A stretch of DNA of 49,225 nucleotides from HGM12713 sp045593725 (GCA_045593725.1 JAZNXE010000027.1:1-49225), one strand, 5' to 3'; numbered from the stretch's first letter, positions 23,305-31,761 are shown. Notes: generated by a model from the letters alone, not told the origin. Translations and numbers: made by a program.

Positions 23305-23894
23305 TTTACACCTACCTCATTTTTATAGTATGTATCTCGGTATATGTCAAGTGAAAAATTCACCTTTTCTACGTATTTTTTGGTTTCGGGGAAGGGAATA
23401 TGCGTAAGATTTCCTTTTTCGTCCGAATATTCGGGGTCGGCTAACCATTTAGCCACGTTGCCCTCTCCCCCGTTGTAGGCGGCAAAGACCGTATCCCAAT
23501 CGTGAAATTTCTCAAATAGATATCTAAGATAGTAAGTGCCGTAGCGTATGCTGACCTCGGGGTCGTAGAGCTTATAGTAGGAGAGGTTTTCGTTGAGATG
23601 CTCAAAGGAGGAAAGCCACGTGAAGGTAGAGGGGAGCATCTGCATAAGCCCCATGGCGCCAGCTCTTGAGGTAGCGTTTGGGTCAAAGTCGCTTTCTACC
23701 TTTATTACCGCCAGTATTACATATTCTGGTATATTATATTCCGAAGCGTATTTTTCTACGTGCTGAAGATAGTCGTCAGGGAATATTTTTTTCTTTATTA
23801 AGGAAAAACCCCAATTTGCCAGAAGCGATATTCCCAGAGCGCCCAGAATTATAAGAGCTATAACTATGGGGAGCTTGCTTTTTGCGTTTAACAT
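23301..23894 (-). CDS. Membrane-anchored lytic transglycosylase (SLT domain)
   Basis: Peptidoglycan lytic transglycosylase cutting the MurNAc-GlcNAc bond with 1,6-anhydro product. 197 aa: one membrane helix (about 9-33), then an SLT catalytic domain. Catalytic glutamate E67 in AVIKVESDFDP, followed by SRAGAMGLMQMLPSTF, a YYLRYLFEKF segment and AAYNGGEGNVAKWL, the canonical order of Slt70-like enzymes. ATG 23894 is chosen because AAAGG overlaps the earlier ATG at 23900. It ends in a 4-bp overlap with the M18 gene and begins 15 nt after coaE. The protein faces outward. A spore-cortex or vegetative role is possible. Confidence 0.92.
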   Translation of the reverse strand: MLNAKSKLPIVIALIILGALGISLLANWGFSLIKKKIFPDDYLQHVEKYASEYNIPEYVILAVIKVESDFDPNATSRAGAMGLMQMLPSTFTWLSSFEHLNENLSYYKLYDPEVSIRYGTYYLRYLFEKFHDWDTVFAAYNGGEGNVAKWLADPEYSDEKGNLTHIPFPETKKYVEKVNFSLDIYRDTYYKNEVGVK

Positions 23895-23909
23895 ATACAT
23901 CCTTTCGGC

Positions 23910-24506
23910 TTATTGCAAGTCAAGTTTTTCAAAAAGCCTTGATACCTCATTCTCGAATTTTTTTGTGTCACCGTCGTTTGTAAGAACAAAATCTGAGTTT
24001 TCTATGTAAAAGCGGTCGCTCTTTTGCGCTTTGATGCGTAGCTTTGCGCTTTCTGGGGAGATTCTATCACGCTCTATTATTCTTTCAAGGCGAAGCTGGG
24101 TAGGAGCGAGTACGGATATGACGGTGCTACATTCCTTATGAAAGCCCGATTCTATAAGGGTGGGGGCGTCTATTGCCACCGTGTCAGCTCCGCCCTTGCA
24201 TAGGTCGGCTATGATACGGCGTATTTCGCAAATCACATTCTGGAGAACGGTACCGTTTAACAGTTCAAGCTTTTCTTGGGAATTAAAGACCAGCGTACCA
24301 AGCTTCCCGCGGTCAAGACTGCCGTCAGCGCAAAATACCCCGTCGCCAAAGGCGGAGCGCAAGGCGTTAAGACATTCCGACGGAGGGATGAGCATACTGT
24401 GATAAACACCGTCCGCGTCTATGGTGGGGATGCCCTTTTCGCGCAGATAAGAGGTGAGCAAAGATTTTCCCGCTCCCGTAGGACCGGTAATGCCGATTAT
24501 ATTCAT
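23910..24506 (-). CDS. coaE: Dephospho-CoA kinase
   Basis: Last step of CoA synthesis: phosphorylates the 3'-OH of dephospho-CoA with ATP. 198 aa, standard length. P-loop GPTGAGKS at residues 8-15, DADGVYH at 30-36, IDAPTLIESGF near residue 115 and a RIIERDR segment near 140 match the family; the usual RDxLS reads RDRIS. SD AAAGGAGGT is 7 nt before ATG 24506 and a consensus promoter lies upstream. It is the first gene of the long minus-strand series (coaE, lytic transglycosylase, M18, prfA, tsaC, parC-like), which may run as one operon. Confidence 0.93.
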   Translation of the reverse strand: MNIIGITGPTGAGKSLLTSYLREKGIPTIDADGVYHSMLIPPSECLNALRSAFGDGVFCADGSLDRGKLGTLVFNSQEKLELLNGTVLQNVICEIRRIIADLCKGGADTVAIDAPTLIESGFHKECSTVISVLAPTQLRLERIIERDRISPESAKLRIKAQKSDRFYIENSDFVLTNDGDTKKFENEVSRLFEKLDLQ

Positions 24507-24553
24507 GGCGCACCTCCTTTAAGCTTTAATTTTGATACAATATATCATCTTAT

Positions 24554-24582
24554 ATTATAACTCATTTTGCTTTTTTTTTCAA
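24554..24582 (-). promoter_or_regulatory. Promoter of the coaE-led operon
   Basis: Minus strand: TTGAAA (24582-24577), 17-bp spacer rich in A, TATAAT (24559-24554). Confidence 0.82.
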
Positions 24583-24662
24583 TAGATTATGCAGATTTTT
24601 TGCCTATTTCGGGGCAGTATTTTGCGCCTTATCCCCTAAATATATTTACATCGAGAGAATAT

Positions 24663-24691
24663 TTGACAAAAAGTGATATTTATGTTAAAAT
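24663..24691 (+). promoter_or_regulatory. Promoter of the MFS transporter gene
   Basis: TTGACA (24663-24668), 17-bp spacer, TAAAAT (24686-24691); divergent from the coaE promoter. Confidence 0.85.
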
Positions 24692-24746
24692 AATAAAGAA
24701 TAGTCAGCCGACTTTTTCTAAAATAAGCAGACGGAGAATTTCAAAT

Positions 24747-26153
24747 ATGAAGCTAAATTATAAGAGAACTATACTTGTTGGATTTGCTTTTTTTCTTATC
24801 AGCGCATTCTGGCAGGCGTATGACGCAATAGTGCCGCTGATATTGACCAATCACTTCGGTCTTCCCCAAAGCTGGTCGGGAATAGTGATGTCCTTCGACA
24901 ATATCCTTGCGGTGTTTATGCTCCCCTTATTTGGCGCGCTGTCGGACAGGGCGAACACACGCTTTGGCAAGCGAAAGCCCTTTATATTTTTCGGTACGAT
25001 AGCGGCGGTGGTTTGCTTCGCGGTGCTCACCTTGGTTGATAATTATCATCTCGCCCGTCTTCAGCTTACTTCGATACCCGCCGAGATGGCGCTTGCGGGT
25101 GATAGCGAGCTTATGACATCGGCTGTGTTGAAAAAGACCCTTGAAATAACTCTTGCCGAGCCTCTCCCGCTTATACTGTTTGTAGGTGTATTACTATTCG
25201 TTCTTATTGCTATGGCAACCTTCCGCTCTCCCGCGGTAGCGCTTATGCCCGACGTTACTCTGAAGCCCTTGCGCTCCAAGGGGAACGCCATAATCAATCT
25301 TATGGGCGCGGCAGGGGGAGTTATGGTGCTTGTGTTGGGCATGATATTTAAGACCTCAAAGGACAAGCACATGGAGTTTACGGGCTACGTTCTTTGCGTT
25401 TGCGCCATAATGCTTCTTGGCTTTATCATATTTATGATAAGCGTAAAGGAAAAGAAATGGGCACGTGAGATGGAGGAGGAAAGCGAGAGATTAGGGCTTG
25501 ACAGAGCAGAAGAAACACAGAATGATAATAAGGGAATTAAGCTCGGAAAGGCTGAATTCCGTTCGCTTATGCTTATACTGGCGTCGGTAGCGTTATGGTA
25601 TATCGGCTACAATTCCATAACCAGCAAATATTCGGTATATGCTACTACCATACTTGGATTTGACTACAATTTCACACTGATTATCGCTCAGGCGGCGGCT
25701 ATAATATCCTACATTCCCGTAGGAATCGTGGCATCCAAAATAGGAAGAAAAAAGACTATACTTGCGGGTATAGTTATGCTGGCTTCGGCATTCTTCATAG
25801 GTAACTTTATAAATCCTGACACGCCCTCATTTATGATGTACCCTGTCTTTGCTCTTGCGGGTATCGGATGGGCTACTATAAACGTCAACTCCTTCCCAAT
25901 GGTCGTAGAGCTTGCAAAATCGGGTGACGTTGGAAAATACACAGGCTATTATTATACCGCGTCAATGTCGGCGCAAATAGTAGCTCCCATAATTTCGGGA
26001 TTTCTCTACGATATAAGCATGAGGATATTCTTTTTCTCCTTCGCTACCGTTTTCGTCGTGCTGTCATTCGTTACTATGCTCTTCGTAAAGCACGGAGATT
26101 CAAGACCCGATAAGCAGGGCGCTCTTGAGAGCCTTGGCGCTGACGACGATTGA
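24747..26153 (+). CDS. MFS transporter, GPH/SLC45-like
   Basis: Twelve-span transporter of the major facilitator superfamily. 468 aa. The MFS loop signature GALSDRANTRFGKRKPFI follows helix 2; a second signature GIVASKIGRKKTILAG lies in the C-half; the segment KGNAIINLMGAAGG and the ending motif GYYYTASMSAQIVAPIISG are seen in clostridial members that resemble glycoside-pentoside-hexuronide or SLC45 sugar carriers. Substrate is unknown; sugar uptake is a guess. An insert of about 50 residues between helices 5 and 6 (IPAEMALAGDSELMTSAVLK) is longer than usual. ATG 24747 has CGGAG upstream and is far downstream of the promoter start; earlier frame residues look untranslated. The next gene follows 11 nt later. 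Confidence 0.88.
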   Translation: MKLNYKRTILVGFAFFLISAFWQAYDAIVPLILTNHFGLPQSWSGIVMSFDNILAVFMLPLFGALSDRANTRFGKRKPFIFFGTIAAVVCFAVLTLVDNYHLARLQLTSIPAEMALAGDSELMTSAVLKKTLEITLAEPLPLILFVGVLLFVLIAMATFRSPAVALMPDVTLKPLRSKGNAIINLMGAAGGVMVLVLGMIFKTSKDKHMEFTGYVLCVCAIMLLGFIIFMISVKEKKWAREMEEESERLGLDRAEETQNDNKGIKLGKAEFRSLMLILASVALWYIGYNSITSKYSVYATTILGFDYNFTLIIAQAAAIISYIPVGIVASKIGRKKTILAGIVMLASAFFIGNFINPDTPSFMMYPVFALAGIGWATINVNSFPMVVELAKSGDVGKYTGYYYTASMSAQIVAPIISGFLYDISMRIFFFSFATVFVVLSFVTMLFVKHGDSRPDKQGALESLGADDD

Positions 26154-26164
26154 TGAGGTGAAAA

Positions 26165-26989
26165 ATGGAAGCTTGGCTTATTGCTCTTTTGAGCGTTATA
26201 GGGGCATTGGCTTTTATCCTTGTTACATATCTTGTTCTCATAGCCCCCGGACGAAAAAACGGAATAGAAAAATACGCCCACGTGAAATTTGCCCACCGAG
26301 GACTTCACGGTGAGGGCAGAGCAGAAAATTCACTCTCCGCTTTCAGGGCGGCAGTTGAGGCGGGATACGGAATAGAGCTTGACGTGCGTCTTTCAAAGGA
26401 CGGAGTACTTGTGGTCTTTCACGACGATACCCTTGACCGCGTGACGGGCGTAAAGGGAAGAGTGGACGAATATACCGCCGAGGATCTTGGCAAAATTAGT
26501 CTTTCGGGAAGCGGGGATACTGTACCTCTCTTTAGTGAGGTGCTTGAAGCGGTAGATGGCAGAGTGCCCCTACTGGTTGAAATAAAGGAGGACCCCGACA
26601 CCAGCGCAGTATCCGAGGCTGTGGCGGATATACTTGCCTCATATAAGGGAGAATATATAGTAGAGTCATTTAACCCTCTATCTCTTGCCAGAGTGGCTAA
26701 AAGATTACCCAAGACGGCAAGAGGCATACTTTCTCACAGATATTACGCCTACGACCCATACAGAAAGCCACTTTATTTTCTGTTGCAGACACTGCTGCTT
26801 AACCGTATATGCAGACCCGCGTTTATAGCCTACGACCACCGCCACGCCAAGTCGCTGTCCTTGAGGCTGGCGCGGATGATGGGTGCGGTGACCTTCGCGT
26901 GGACTGTAAGCTCGGCTGACGAGGAAGCGCAGGCTTATAAAAACGGATTTGACAGCGTAATATTTGAAAATTACAGACCCGAGAAATGA
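26165..26989 (+). CDS. Glycerophosphodiester phosphodiesterase, membrane-anchored
   Basis: Hydrolyses glycerophosphodiesters to glycerol-3-phosphate and an alcohol. 274 aa: N-terminal membrane helix (about 4-27) and a GDPD TIM barrel. Active-site motifs: FAHRGLHG (H44, R45), AENSLSAF, IELDVRLSKDG (E71, D73), VVFHDDTLDRVTG (H86), and LLVEIKED with the family glutamate/lysine pair. C-terminal TFAWTVSSADEEA fits the WTVN motif. Directly after the MFS gene (11 nt; SD GAGGTG), which might import its product or substrate, though this is conjecture. Membrane side of the catalytic domain unclear. Confidence 0.92.
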   Translation: MEAWLIALLSVIGALAFILVTYLVLIAPGRKNGIEKYAHVKFAHRGLHGEGRAENSLSAFRAAVEAGYGIELDVRLSKDGVLVVFHDDTLDRVTGVKGRVDEYTAEDLGKISLSGSGDTVPLFSEVLEAVDGRVPLLVEIKEDPDTSAVSEAVADILASYKGEYIVESFNPLSLARVAKRLPKTARGILSHRYYAYDPYRKPLYFLLQTLLLNRICRPAFIAYDHRHAKSLSLRLARMMGAVTFAWTVSSADEEAQAYKNGFDSVIFENYRPEK

Positions 26990-27026
26990 ACGGCAGAGCG
27001 GATTTTACCGTAAAGCTAAAATCTTA

Positions 27027-27055
27027 TTGCGAAACGCCTCAGAATGTGGTATAAT
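27027..27055 (+). promoter_or_regulatory. Promoter of rbfA-nrnA
   Basis: TTGCGA (27027-27032), 17-bp spacer, TATAAT (27050-27055), TGG extended -10. Confidence 0.78.
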
Positions 27056-27094
27056 ACACGTAAATTATATTTTACTTGCTTGAAAGGAAATAAT

Positions 27095-27469
27095 ATGGCA
27101 AATTACAGACGCGGAAGAATAAACGACGAAGTAAAAAAGGAGCTGTCGATGATACTCCGAGAGGTCAAGGACCCCAGAATAAGCGATGCGTTTATCAGTG
27201 TTACCGCCGTTGAAGTCAGCGGTGACCTCAAATTCGCTAAGGTTTATTATTCCGCAATGATGGGAGATAAAAAGGAAGTGGCTAAGGGGCTGAAATCCTC
27301 AGCGGGATATATACGCCGCGAGATAGCCAGAAGGCTGAATCTCCGTATGACACCCGAATTCAGCTTTTACGAGGACCATTCTATCGAGCATGGAGCGAAG
27401 ATATCTAAGCTCCTCAATGGCATCGAGATAACTCCCGAGGAGGATGAAAACGGTGACGGAACAGTTTAA
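27095..27469 (+). CDS. rbfA: Ribosome-binding factor A
   Basis: KH-type cold-shock factor that matures the 5' end of 16S rRNA in the 30S subunit. 124 aa. Family features: YRRGRINDEVKKELSMILRE at the N-terminus, VKDPRISDAFISVTAVEVSGDL, AKVYYSAM, GYIRREIARRLNLRMTPEFSFYEDHSIEHG. ATG 27095 has GAAAGGA upstream. Usually it lies between infB and nrnA/truB; here infB is absent and an own promoter precedes it, but the rbfA-nrnA pairing is kept. The stop lies 16 nt inside the following gene. Confidence 0.96.
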   Translation: MANYRRGRINDEVKKELSMILREVKDPRISDAFISVTAVEVSGDLKFAKVYYSAMMGDKKEVAKGLKSSAGYIRREIARRLNLRMTPEFSFYEDHSIEHGAKISKLLNGIEITPEEDENGDGTV

Positions 27470-28451
27470 GGCACTCTCCCTTGACGAGCTTTGCCAAAGG
27501 CTCTGCGAGAATAAAAGGACGCTCATAATATATCATATCCGCTCGGATGCCGATGCGGTAGGCTCTGCCTTTGCTCTGAAGGAGATACTCCGTCTTATGG
27601 GCATTCCCGCCTACTGCGCTTGCAGTGATGAAATACCCGAAAGATTGCAGTTTCTTGCCGACGGTACTCAGGGAAGCGTGTTGCTTGATGAGGACCTGCC
27701 CATAGATTACCAGAGGGTAATAAGTGTAGATAGCGCATCTCCCTCACAGCTTGGAGCGTTGTTTTCACGCTTGCACAGGGACGTTGATATAATGATAGAC
27801 CACCACGCAAAGGGAAGTGTTTACGCCCATAATTATATCGACTCGGAGGCGGCGGCAACAGGTGAGATAATATATGCTGTGGCAAAGCGTTTATGTCAGA
27901 TGGGAGAGATAGAGGAGATACCCCCGAGAGTTATAAATTGCGTTTATGCGGCGATAAGCTCGGATACGGGCGGCTTCCGCTACGCCAACGCTACACCGAG
28001 GACACTGCGCCTTGGAGCGGAGCTTATTGAAGCGGGTGTTGACAGTGCACAGATAAACCGATTGCTGTTCGATTCAAAATCCTTAAAGCAGATTCAGGCA
28101 GAGGGCGAGGCAATACGAAGGCTCAGGCTTTACGCCGACGGTCGGATAGCATCTACCTTGCTTCCTTACTCGGTGAAAACGGCAATGGGCTTTCAGGATG
28201 AGCATCTTGGTACGCTTATTGATATACCACGCTCGGTATTCGGAGTTGACGTTGCTTTTGCCATAAGGCAAGAGAGCGAGGAGGGTATATTCAGAGTGTC
28301 AATGCGCTCGGCTGTCGAATTTGACGTAGCAAGGATATGCGCCCTGTTCGGCGGTGGCGGACATAAGCGTGCGGCAGGCTGTACTGTGGAAGCTGACAGC
28401 ATACTGTCGGCAGAGGAAAAGATTCTTAAGGAAATAATGAAACGATTTTAA
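27453..28451 (+). CDS. nrnA: DHH-family oligoribonuclease/pAp phosphatase (NrnA)
   Basis: Degrades very short RNAs (nanoRNA) and dephosphorylates 3',5'-pAp. 332 aa with DHH and DHHA1 domains. Motifs: IIYHIRSDADAVGSAFAL (H28, D32, D34), SVDSASPSQLG, the DHH motif in MIDHHAKGS, ISSDTGGFRYANAT, and the C-terminal GGGGHKRAAGCTV of DHHA1. GTG 27453 is preferred: GAGGAGG (27437-27443) is then 9 nt away, whereas ATG 27444 touches that SD directly. The gene overlaps rbfA by 17 nt, so translation is coupled. A terminator follows immediately. Confidence 0.93.
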   Translation: MTEQFKALSLDELCQRLCENKRTLIIYHIRSDADAVGSAFALKEILRLMGIPAYCACSDEIPERLQFLADGTQGSVLLDEDLPIDYQRVISVDSASPSQLGALFSRLHRDVDIMIDHHAKGSVYAHNYIDSEAAATGEIIYAVAKRLCQMGEIEEIPPRVINCVYAAISSDTGGFRYANATPRTLRLGAELIEAGVDSAQINRLLFDSKSLKQIQAEGEAIRRLRLYADGRIASTLLPYSVKTAMGFQDEHLGTLIDIPRSVFGVDVAFAIRQESEEGIFRVSMRSAVEFDVARICALFGGGGHKRAAGCTVEADSILSAEEKILKEIMKRF

Positions 28452-28457
28452 TGAAAA

Positions 28458-28486
28458 AACGGGGACACTGTCCCCGTTAATTTTTT
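28458..28486 (+). terminator. Terminator after nrnA
   Basis: AACGGGGAC (28458-28466), ACT loop, GTCCCCGTT (28470-28478), then TTTTTT at 28481-28486. Confidence 0.92.
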
Positions 28487-28505
28487 GGAAGTTTTCAAAA
28501 ACCTA

Positions 28506-28534
28506 TTGACAAACGCAAATCAATGTGATATCAT
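28506..28534 (+). promoter_or_regulatory. Promoter of the SPFH gene
   Basis: TTGACA (28506-28511), 17-bp spacer, TATCAT (28529-28534), TGA extended -10. Confidence 0.8.
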
Positions 28535-28565
28535 TTTAATATCAAAGAAACAAAGGAGATTTGTT

Positions 28566-29591
28566 ATGGAAGAAAAAATAATAACTAACAGAAAAAACGG
28601 AATGCTGGTTCTTGTAGCTTGTGTGGTGCTTCTTTTGGCGGCTATTCCTATAATGGTAATAGGAATTGTATTAGGAGAAGAGCTGGGTTATCCCTTGGGA
28701 TGGGTGCTGTTCGGAATTGCTATGGCAGTTCTCTGCCTTGGATGGATTCCTCTGTGCGGTCTGCGAATACTTAAGCCGCAGGAGGCGTTGGTTCTTACTC
28801 TTTTCGGTAAGTATATCGGAACGATAAAGGGCGAGGGCTTCTATGCTGTAAATCCCTTTTGCAGCTCGGTAAATCCCGCGGCTAACACAAAGCTCAATCA
28901 GAGCGGCGACGTTACCACAAAGCGTAACCCCTTTGCCAAGGAGGGAAGCCCCGAGGCGGTAAATATCGCCCTTGAAAGCAAAAAGATATCTCTTAAGATA
29001 ATGACTCTCAACAATAACAGACAGAAGATAAACGACTGTCTGGGTAACCCTGTTGAGATAGGAATTGCCGTTATGTGGCGTGTGGTAGATACTGCAAAGG
29101 CGGTGTTTAACGTGGATAATTACAAGGAATTTCTCTCGCTTCAGTGCGACAGCGCTCTGCGTAACGTGGTTCGCGTATATCCCTACGACGTAGCCCCCAA
29201 CGTAGATACTACGGGTGACGGTATTGCCGACGAGGGAAGCCTTCGCGGCTCCAGCGAGGTGGTTGCACAGAGAATACGTAAGGAGATACAGTCAAGAGTA
29301 AACGAGGCGGGTATTGAGATACTTGAAGCGAGAATTACCTATCTTGCTTATGCTCCAGAGATAGCGGCTGTAATGCTCCAGCGTCAGCAGGCGTCGGCTA
29401 TTATAGACGCAAGAAAGATGATAGTTGACGGCGCTGTGGGAATGGTAGAAATGGCACTGGCGAAGCTTGCCGAGAATGACAATATAAAGCTCGACGAGGA
29501 GCGTAAGGCGGCAATGGTATCCAATCTGTTGGTAGTTCTTTGCGGCAACCGCGACGCACAGCCCGTGGTAAACTCGGGAAGTCTGTATTGA
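28566..29591 (+). CDS. SPFH/band-7 membrane protein
   Basis: 341 aa. Two hydrophobic segments at the N-terminus (about 13-37 and 43-66), then an SPFH domain starting LKPQEALVLTLFGKYIGTIKGEGF, with LNNNRQKINDCLGNPVEIGIAVMWRV in the core, and an Ala/Glu-rich C-terminal helix ending in the conserved QPVVNSGSLY tail. Stomatin-type proteins form membrane microdomain oligomers that scaffold other proteins; the specific role here is unknown. Odd feature: D214-x3-D218-G-x2-D222 in the loop before LRGSS resembles a calcium-binding DxxxDGxxD loop. SD AAAGGAG before ATG 28566. Forms a two-gene unit with the small gene 13 nt downstream. Confidence 0.88.
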   Translation: MEEKIITNRKNGMLVLVACVVLLLAAIPIMVIGIVLGEELGYPLGWVLFGIAMAVLCLGWIPLCGLRILKPQEALVLTLFGKYIGTIKGEGFYAVNPFCSSVNPAANTKLNQSGDVTTKRNPFAKEGSPEAVNIALESKKISLKIMTLNNNRQKINDCLGNPVEIGIAVMWRVVDTAKAVFNVDNYKEFLSLQCDSALRNVVRVYPYDVAPNVDTTGDGIADEGSLRGSSEVVAQRIRKEIQSRVNEAGIEILEARITYLAYAPEIAAVMLQRQQASAIIDARKMIVDGAVGMVEMALAKLAENDNIKLDEERKAAMVSNLLVVLCGNRDAQPVVNSGSLY

Positions 29592-29604
29592 TGCGGCGGT
29601 GAAT

Positions 29605-29808
29605 ATGAACGATTCACAGAAAAAGCAGATACCGCTAAGACTCTCCCCGAAGCTGTATAACGCTATAGCGGCGTGGGCAGAGGATGATTTCCGCTCGGTT
29701 AACGGACAGATAGAATATCTGCTCTCCGAGTGCGTAAGACAGCGTAAAAAGAACGGGAAATACGTATCCGACGAGATAGACGTTCCTCCCGAGCTGGATA
29801 TAGAGTAA
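29605..29808 (+). CDS. Small Arc-like ribbon-helix-helix protein
   Basis: 67 aa. PLRLSPKLYNAIAAWAEDDFRSVNGQIEYLLSEC follows the ribbon-helix-helix plan: a short strand (KQIPLRLS), helix A (PKLYNAIAAWAEDD), the turn FRSVNGQ, helix B (IEYLLSECVRQ). A polar tail (KKNGKYVSDEIDVPPELDIE) follows. Arc/MetJ proteins bind DNA as dimers through the strand. ATG 29605 is favoured over GTG 29599; GGCGGTGA lies before it. The gene is 13 nt after the SPFH gene, a pairing I recall from other gut anaerobes, perhaps an autoregulator or scaffold partner rather than an antitoxin (no toxin adjoins). Confidence 0.75.
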   Translation: MNDSQKKQIPLRLSPKLYNAIAAWAEDDFRSVNGQIEYLLSECVRQRKKNGKYVSDEIDVPPELDIE

Positions 29809-29839
29809 GTCGCAGCTACACGGGCTGATAAAATACAAT

Positions 29840-29868
29840 AAAAAAAGAGGTCTTTGACCTCTTTTTTT
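29840..29868. terminator. Bidirectional terminator between SPFH unit and cyclophilin gene
   Basis: A7-GAGGTC (29840-29852), TTT loop, GACCTC-T7 (29856-29868). Its right arm touches the stop codon of the minus-strand gene. Confidence 0.92.
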
Positions 29869-30526
29869 ATTTTTCAAATGTTAGAGCTGACACGTCGGCA
29901 AAGCGTACCGATGTCATAACTACGTCCTTAACGGGCTTTGGGGATTGTGATGATCCTGTTACCTCGGTTTCGGCAATATCGTCAACCACGTCCATTCCGT
30001 AAACGACGTAGCCGAAGGCTGCGTAATTTTCATCAAGACTTGAGGTTGTTTTGTGCATTATAAAGAACTGGGAGGATGCCGAATCGGGGTCGTTGGAGCG
30101 CGCCATAGATACTACTCCGCGGAGATGTATAAGGTTGTTTTCAAAGCCGTTGGAGGTAAACTCACCCTTTATGGTATCCTTTGAACCGCCGTATCCCGTG
30201 CCTTCGGGGTCGCCGCCCTGTATCATAAAGTTTTCTATAACGCGGTGGAAGATTATTCCGTCATAGAATTTTTGTGACACCAGCTTCTTGAAGTTTTCAA
30301 CCGTTTCGGGAGCTACGTTAGGGAATAGGCGTATGAGTATCTTGCCGTAATCCGCCACGTCTATGAGCACGTAATCGGTAGCAGCTTCGGATATGGAAAG
30401 TCCTTCAATGGATGAGGTGGTGGAAAGGTTTATATCCTTAAGAGCGGGAGCGTTATGCTTTTCGCAGGATGCGAAGCAAAGAAGAAGCATAGCGCAGAGT
30501 ATTATAACAGAAATGATTTTTTTCAC
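29867..30526 (-). CDS. Cyclophilin-type peptidyl-prolyl isomerase, lipoprotein
   Basis: Catalyses proline cis-trans isomerisation, probably outside the membrane. 219 aa. Signal peptide with lipobox FASC (C21). A ~30-residue linker leads to the cyclophilin core: ILIRLFPNVAPETVENFKKL, FYDGIIFHRVIENFMIQGGD, GTGYGG, HLRGVVSMARS, SASSQFFIMHKTTSSLDENYAAFGYV. The active-site arginine is in FHRV, and the QFFI motif is intact; the tryptophan of cyclosporin-sensitive enzymes reads LDENYAAFG. Start is GTG 30526, as the lipobox distance then fits; its SD (AGCGAG) is weak. Own promoter upstream. Confidence 0.93.
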   Translation of the reverse strand: MKKIISVIILCAMLLLCFASCEKHNAPALKDINLSTTSSIEGLSISEAATDYVLIDVADYGKILIRLFPNVAPETVENFKKLVSQKFYDGIIFHRVIENFMIQGGDPEGTGYGGSKDTIKGEFTSNGFENNLIHLRGVVSMARSNDPDSASSQFFIMHKTTSSLDENYAAFGYVVYGMDVVDDIAETEVTGSSQSPKPVKDVVMTSVRFADVSALTFEK

Positions 30527-30561
30527 GTTGTTCTCGCTTTCTTTGTTTTATTTACCGTTAT

Positions 30562-30590
30562 ATTTTAACAAATTTTTCTCCCTTTGTCAA
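30562..30590 (-). promoter_or_regulatory. Promoter of the cyclophilin gene
   Basis: Minus strand: TTGACA (30590-30585), 17-bp spacer, TAAAAT (30567-30562). Confidence 0.87.
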
Positions 30591-30657
30591 GGCATAGAGC
30601 GCTTAATTTCATATTAGGCGGGAGAATGGGATATAATTAAAGAAAGAGGTGAGAAAA

Positions 30658-31761
30658 ATGCTCGAAAAAGACAGATGGCAGACGAGGGCGGGGAAGCTTG
30701 TGTGTCTTGCCATAGTGCTTACGGGGATATATATAATACTCAAATACGGTCTGGGGCTATTACTCCCCTTTCTTTTCGCTTGGGTCGTGGCAATACCTAT
30801 ATCCGCCCTGTCGGGCAGGAGCGCGCGTAGATTGGGTGGAAAGAAAAAGGCGTGGGCGGTGTTTTACCTTGCTGTCTTTTTCGGCGGTATAGCTTTATCC
30901 GTGGCTCTGGTTGTGGGAAAGCTGTTGAGTGAAGCGGAGGAGCTGTTGGACTATGTTGCCGAAAATGGAGAAGCCATAGCAGAGAGCCTTCGGACAGCTG
31001 TCAAAGGCTTTCTTGAAATCCCCTCAAGAATCCCCTTCCTTGAGAAGCTGTCGCAAATAGATTTGCTTGACGGGCTTGGTGAGTATATTTCACAGACCGC
31101 TGCATCTCTCGGTCAGCAAATCGCGGGGAAGGGAGGAGAGGCGCTTATCACAAGCCTTGCAGACCTTGTGCTCAAAACCCCGCGGGTGCTGGTGTCGGTA
31201 GCCGTAGCCGTTCTTTCAAGCATATATCTGACGCTTGAATACGAGGACATAAAGGAATATATTTTCGGACTTTTCTCTCCTGGGGGGCGCAAAAGGGCGC
31301 ATAGACTTGCTGACCGCATAGGAGAGGGGCTAAGGAGCTATCTGGGAGCTTATGGAAAGATGTTTCTCATAACCTTTTCCGAGCTGTACGTGGGACTTTT
31401 TATACTTGGGAGAAAATATTCGTTCCTGATAGCCTTAATTGTGGCTGCCCTTGATTTATTGCCCTTTTTCGGCGCGGGGATAGTTCTCGTTCCTTGGGGG
31501 ATAGGCTTATTGCTTTTTCGGAATTACGCGGTGGGGGCGGGGATGCTTGTGCTTTTTGTCATAATGACCGTGGTACGGCAGATAGTTGAGCCGAGATTGA
31601 TAGGAAAGAGCATAGGGATACATCCCTTGGCATCTCTCATATCTATGTACGTAGGACTGAGGACCTTTGGCTTCTGGGGGATGGTAATAGCCCCATTTGG
31701 GGTGCTTGTAACCAAGGAAATATTAGAGAGCGGAAGAGAAAATATCCAAGAAAAAACTTGA
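30658..31761 (+). CDS. ytvI: AI-2E-family membrane protein, sporulation YtvI-like
   Basis: 367 aa, PF01594-type permease with about seven or eight hydrophobic segments. Features: LLLPFLFAWVVAIPISAL, a cytoplasmic amphipathic stretch (SEAEELLDYVAENGEA), then KTPRVLVSVAVAVLSSIYLTLEYEDIK, LDLLPFFGAGIVLVPWG, VRQIVEPRLIGKSIGIHPLASLISMYVGLRTFG. The RQIVEPRLIG.S.G.HPL motif is the family signature. Length and details fit YtvI, which is produced during sporulation in Bacilli and Clostridia; the transported substrate is unknown. ATG 30658 after AAGAGGTG is preferred to GTG 30649. Its stop codon overlaps the -35 box of the tRNA-Gln promoter. A TATAAT at 30632-30637 lacks a good -35. Confidence 0.85.
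   Translation: MLEKDRWQTRAGKLVCLAIVLTGIYIILKYGLGLLLPFLFAWVVAIPISALSGRSARRLGGKKKAWAVFYLAVFFGGIALSVALVVGKLLSEAEELLDYVAENGEAIAESLRTAVKGFLEIPSRIPFLEKLSQIDLLDGLGEYISQTAASLGQQIAGKGGEALITSLADLVLKTPRVLVSVAVAVLSSIYLTLEYEDIKEYIFGLFSPGGRKRAHRLADRIGEGLRSYLGAYGKMFLITFSELYVGLFILGRKYSFLIALIVAALDLLPFFGAGIVLVPWGIGLLLFRNYAVGAGMLVLFVIMTVVRQIVEPRLIGKSIGIHPLASLISMYVGLRTFGFWGMVIAPFGVLVTKEILESGRENIQEKT

Noticed and set aside
24567..24746. Upstream extension of the MFS transporter frame
   Set aside because: The extension covers the promoter; the SD-supported ATG at 24747 gives the normal first helix.
29605..29808. Arc-like protein as an antitoxin
   Set aside because: No toxin gene adjoins; the partner is an SPFH protein. 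Described as a ribbon-helix-helix protein only.
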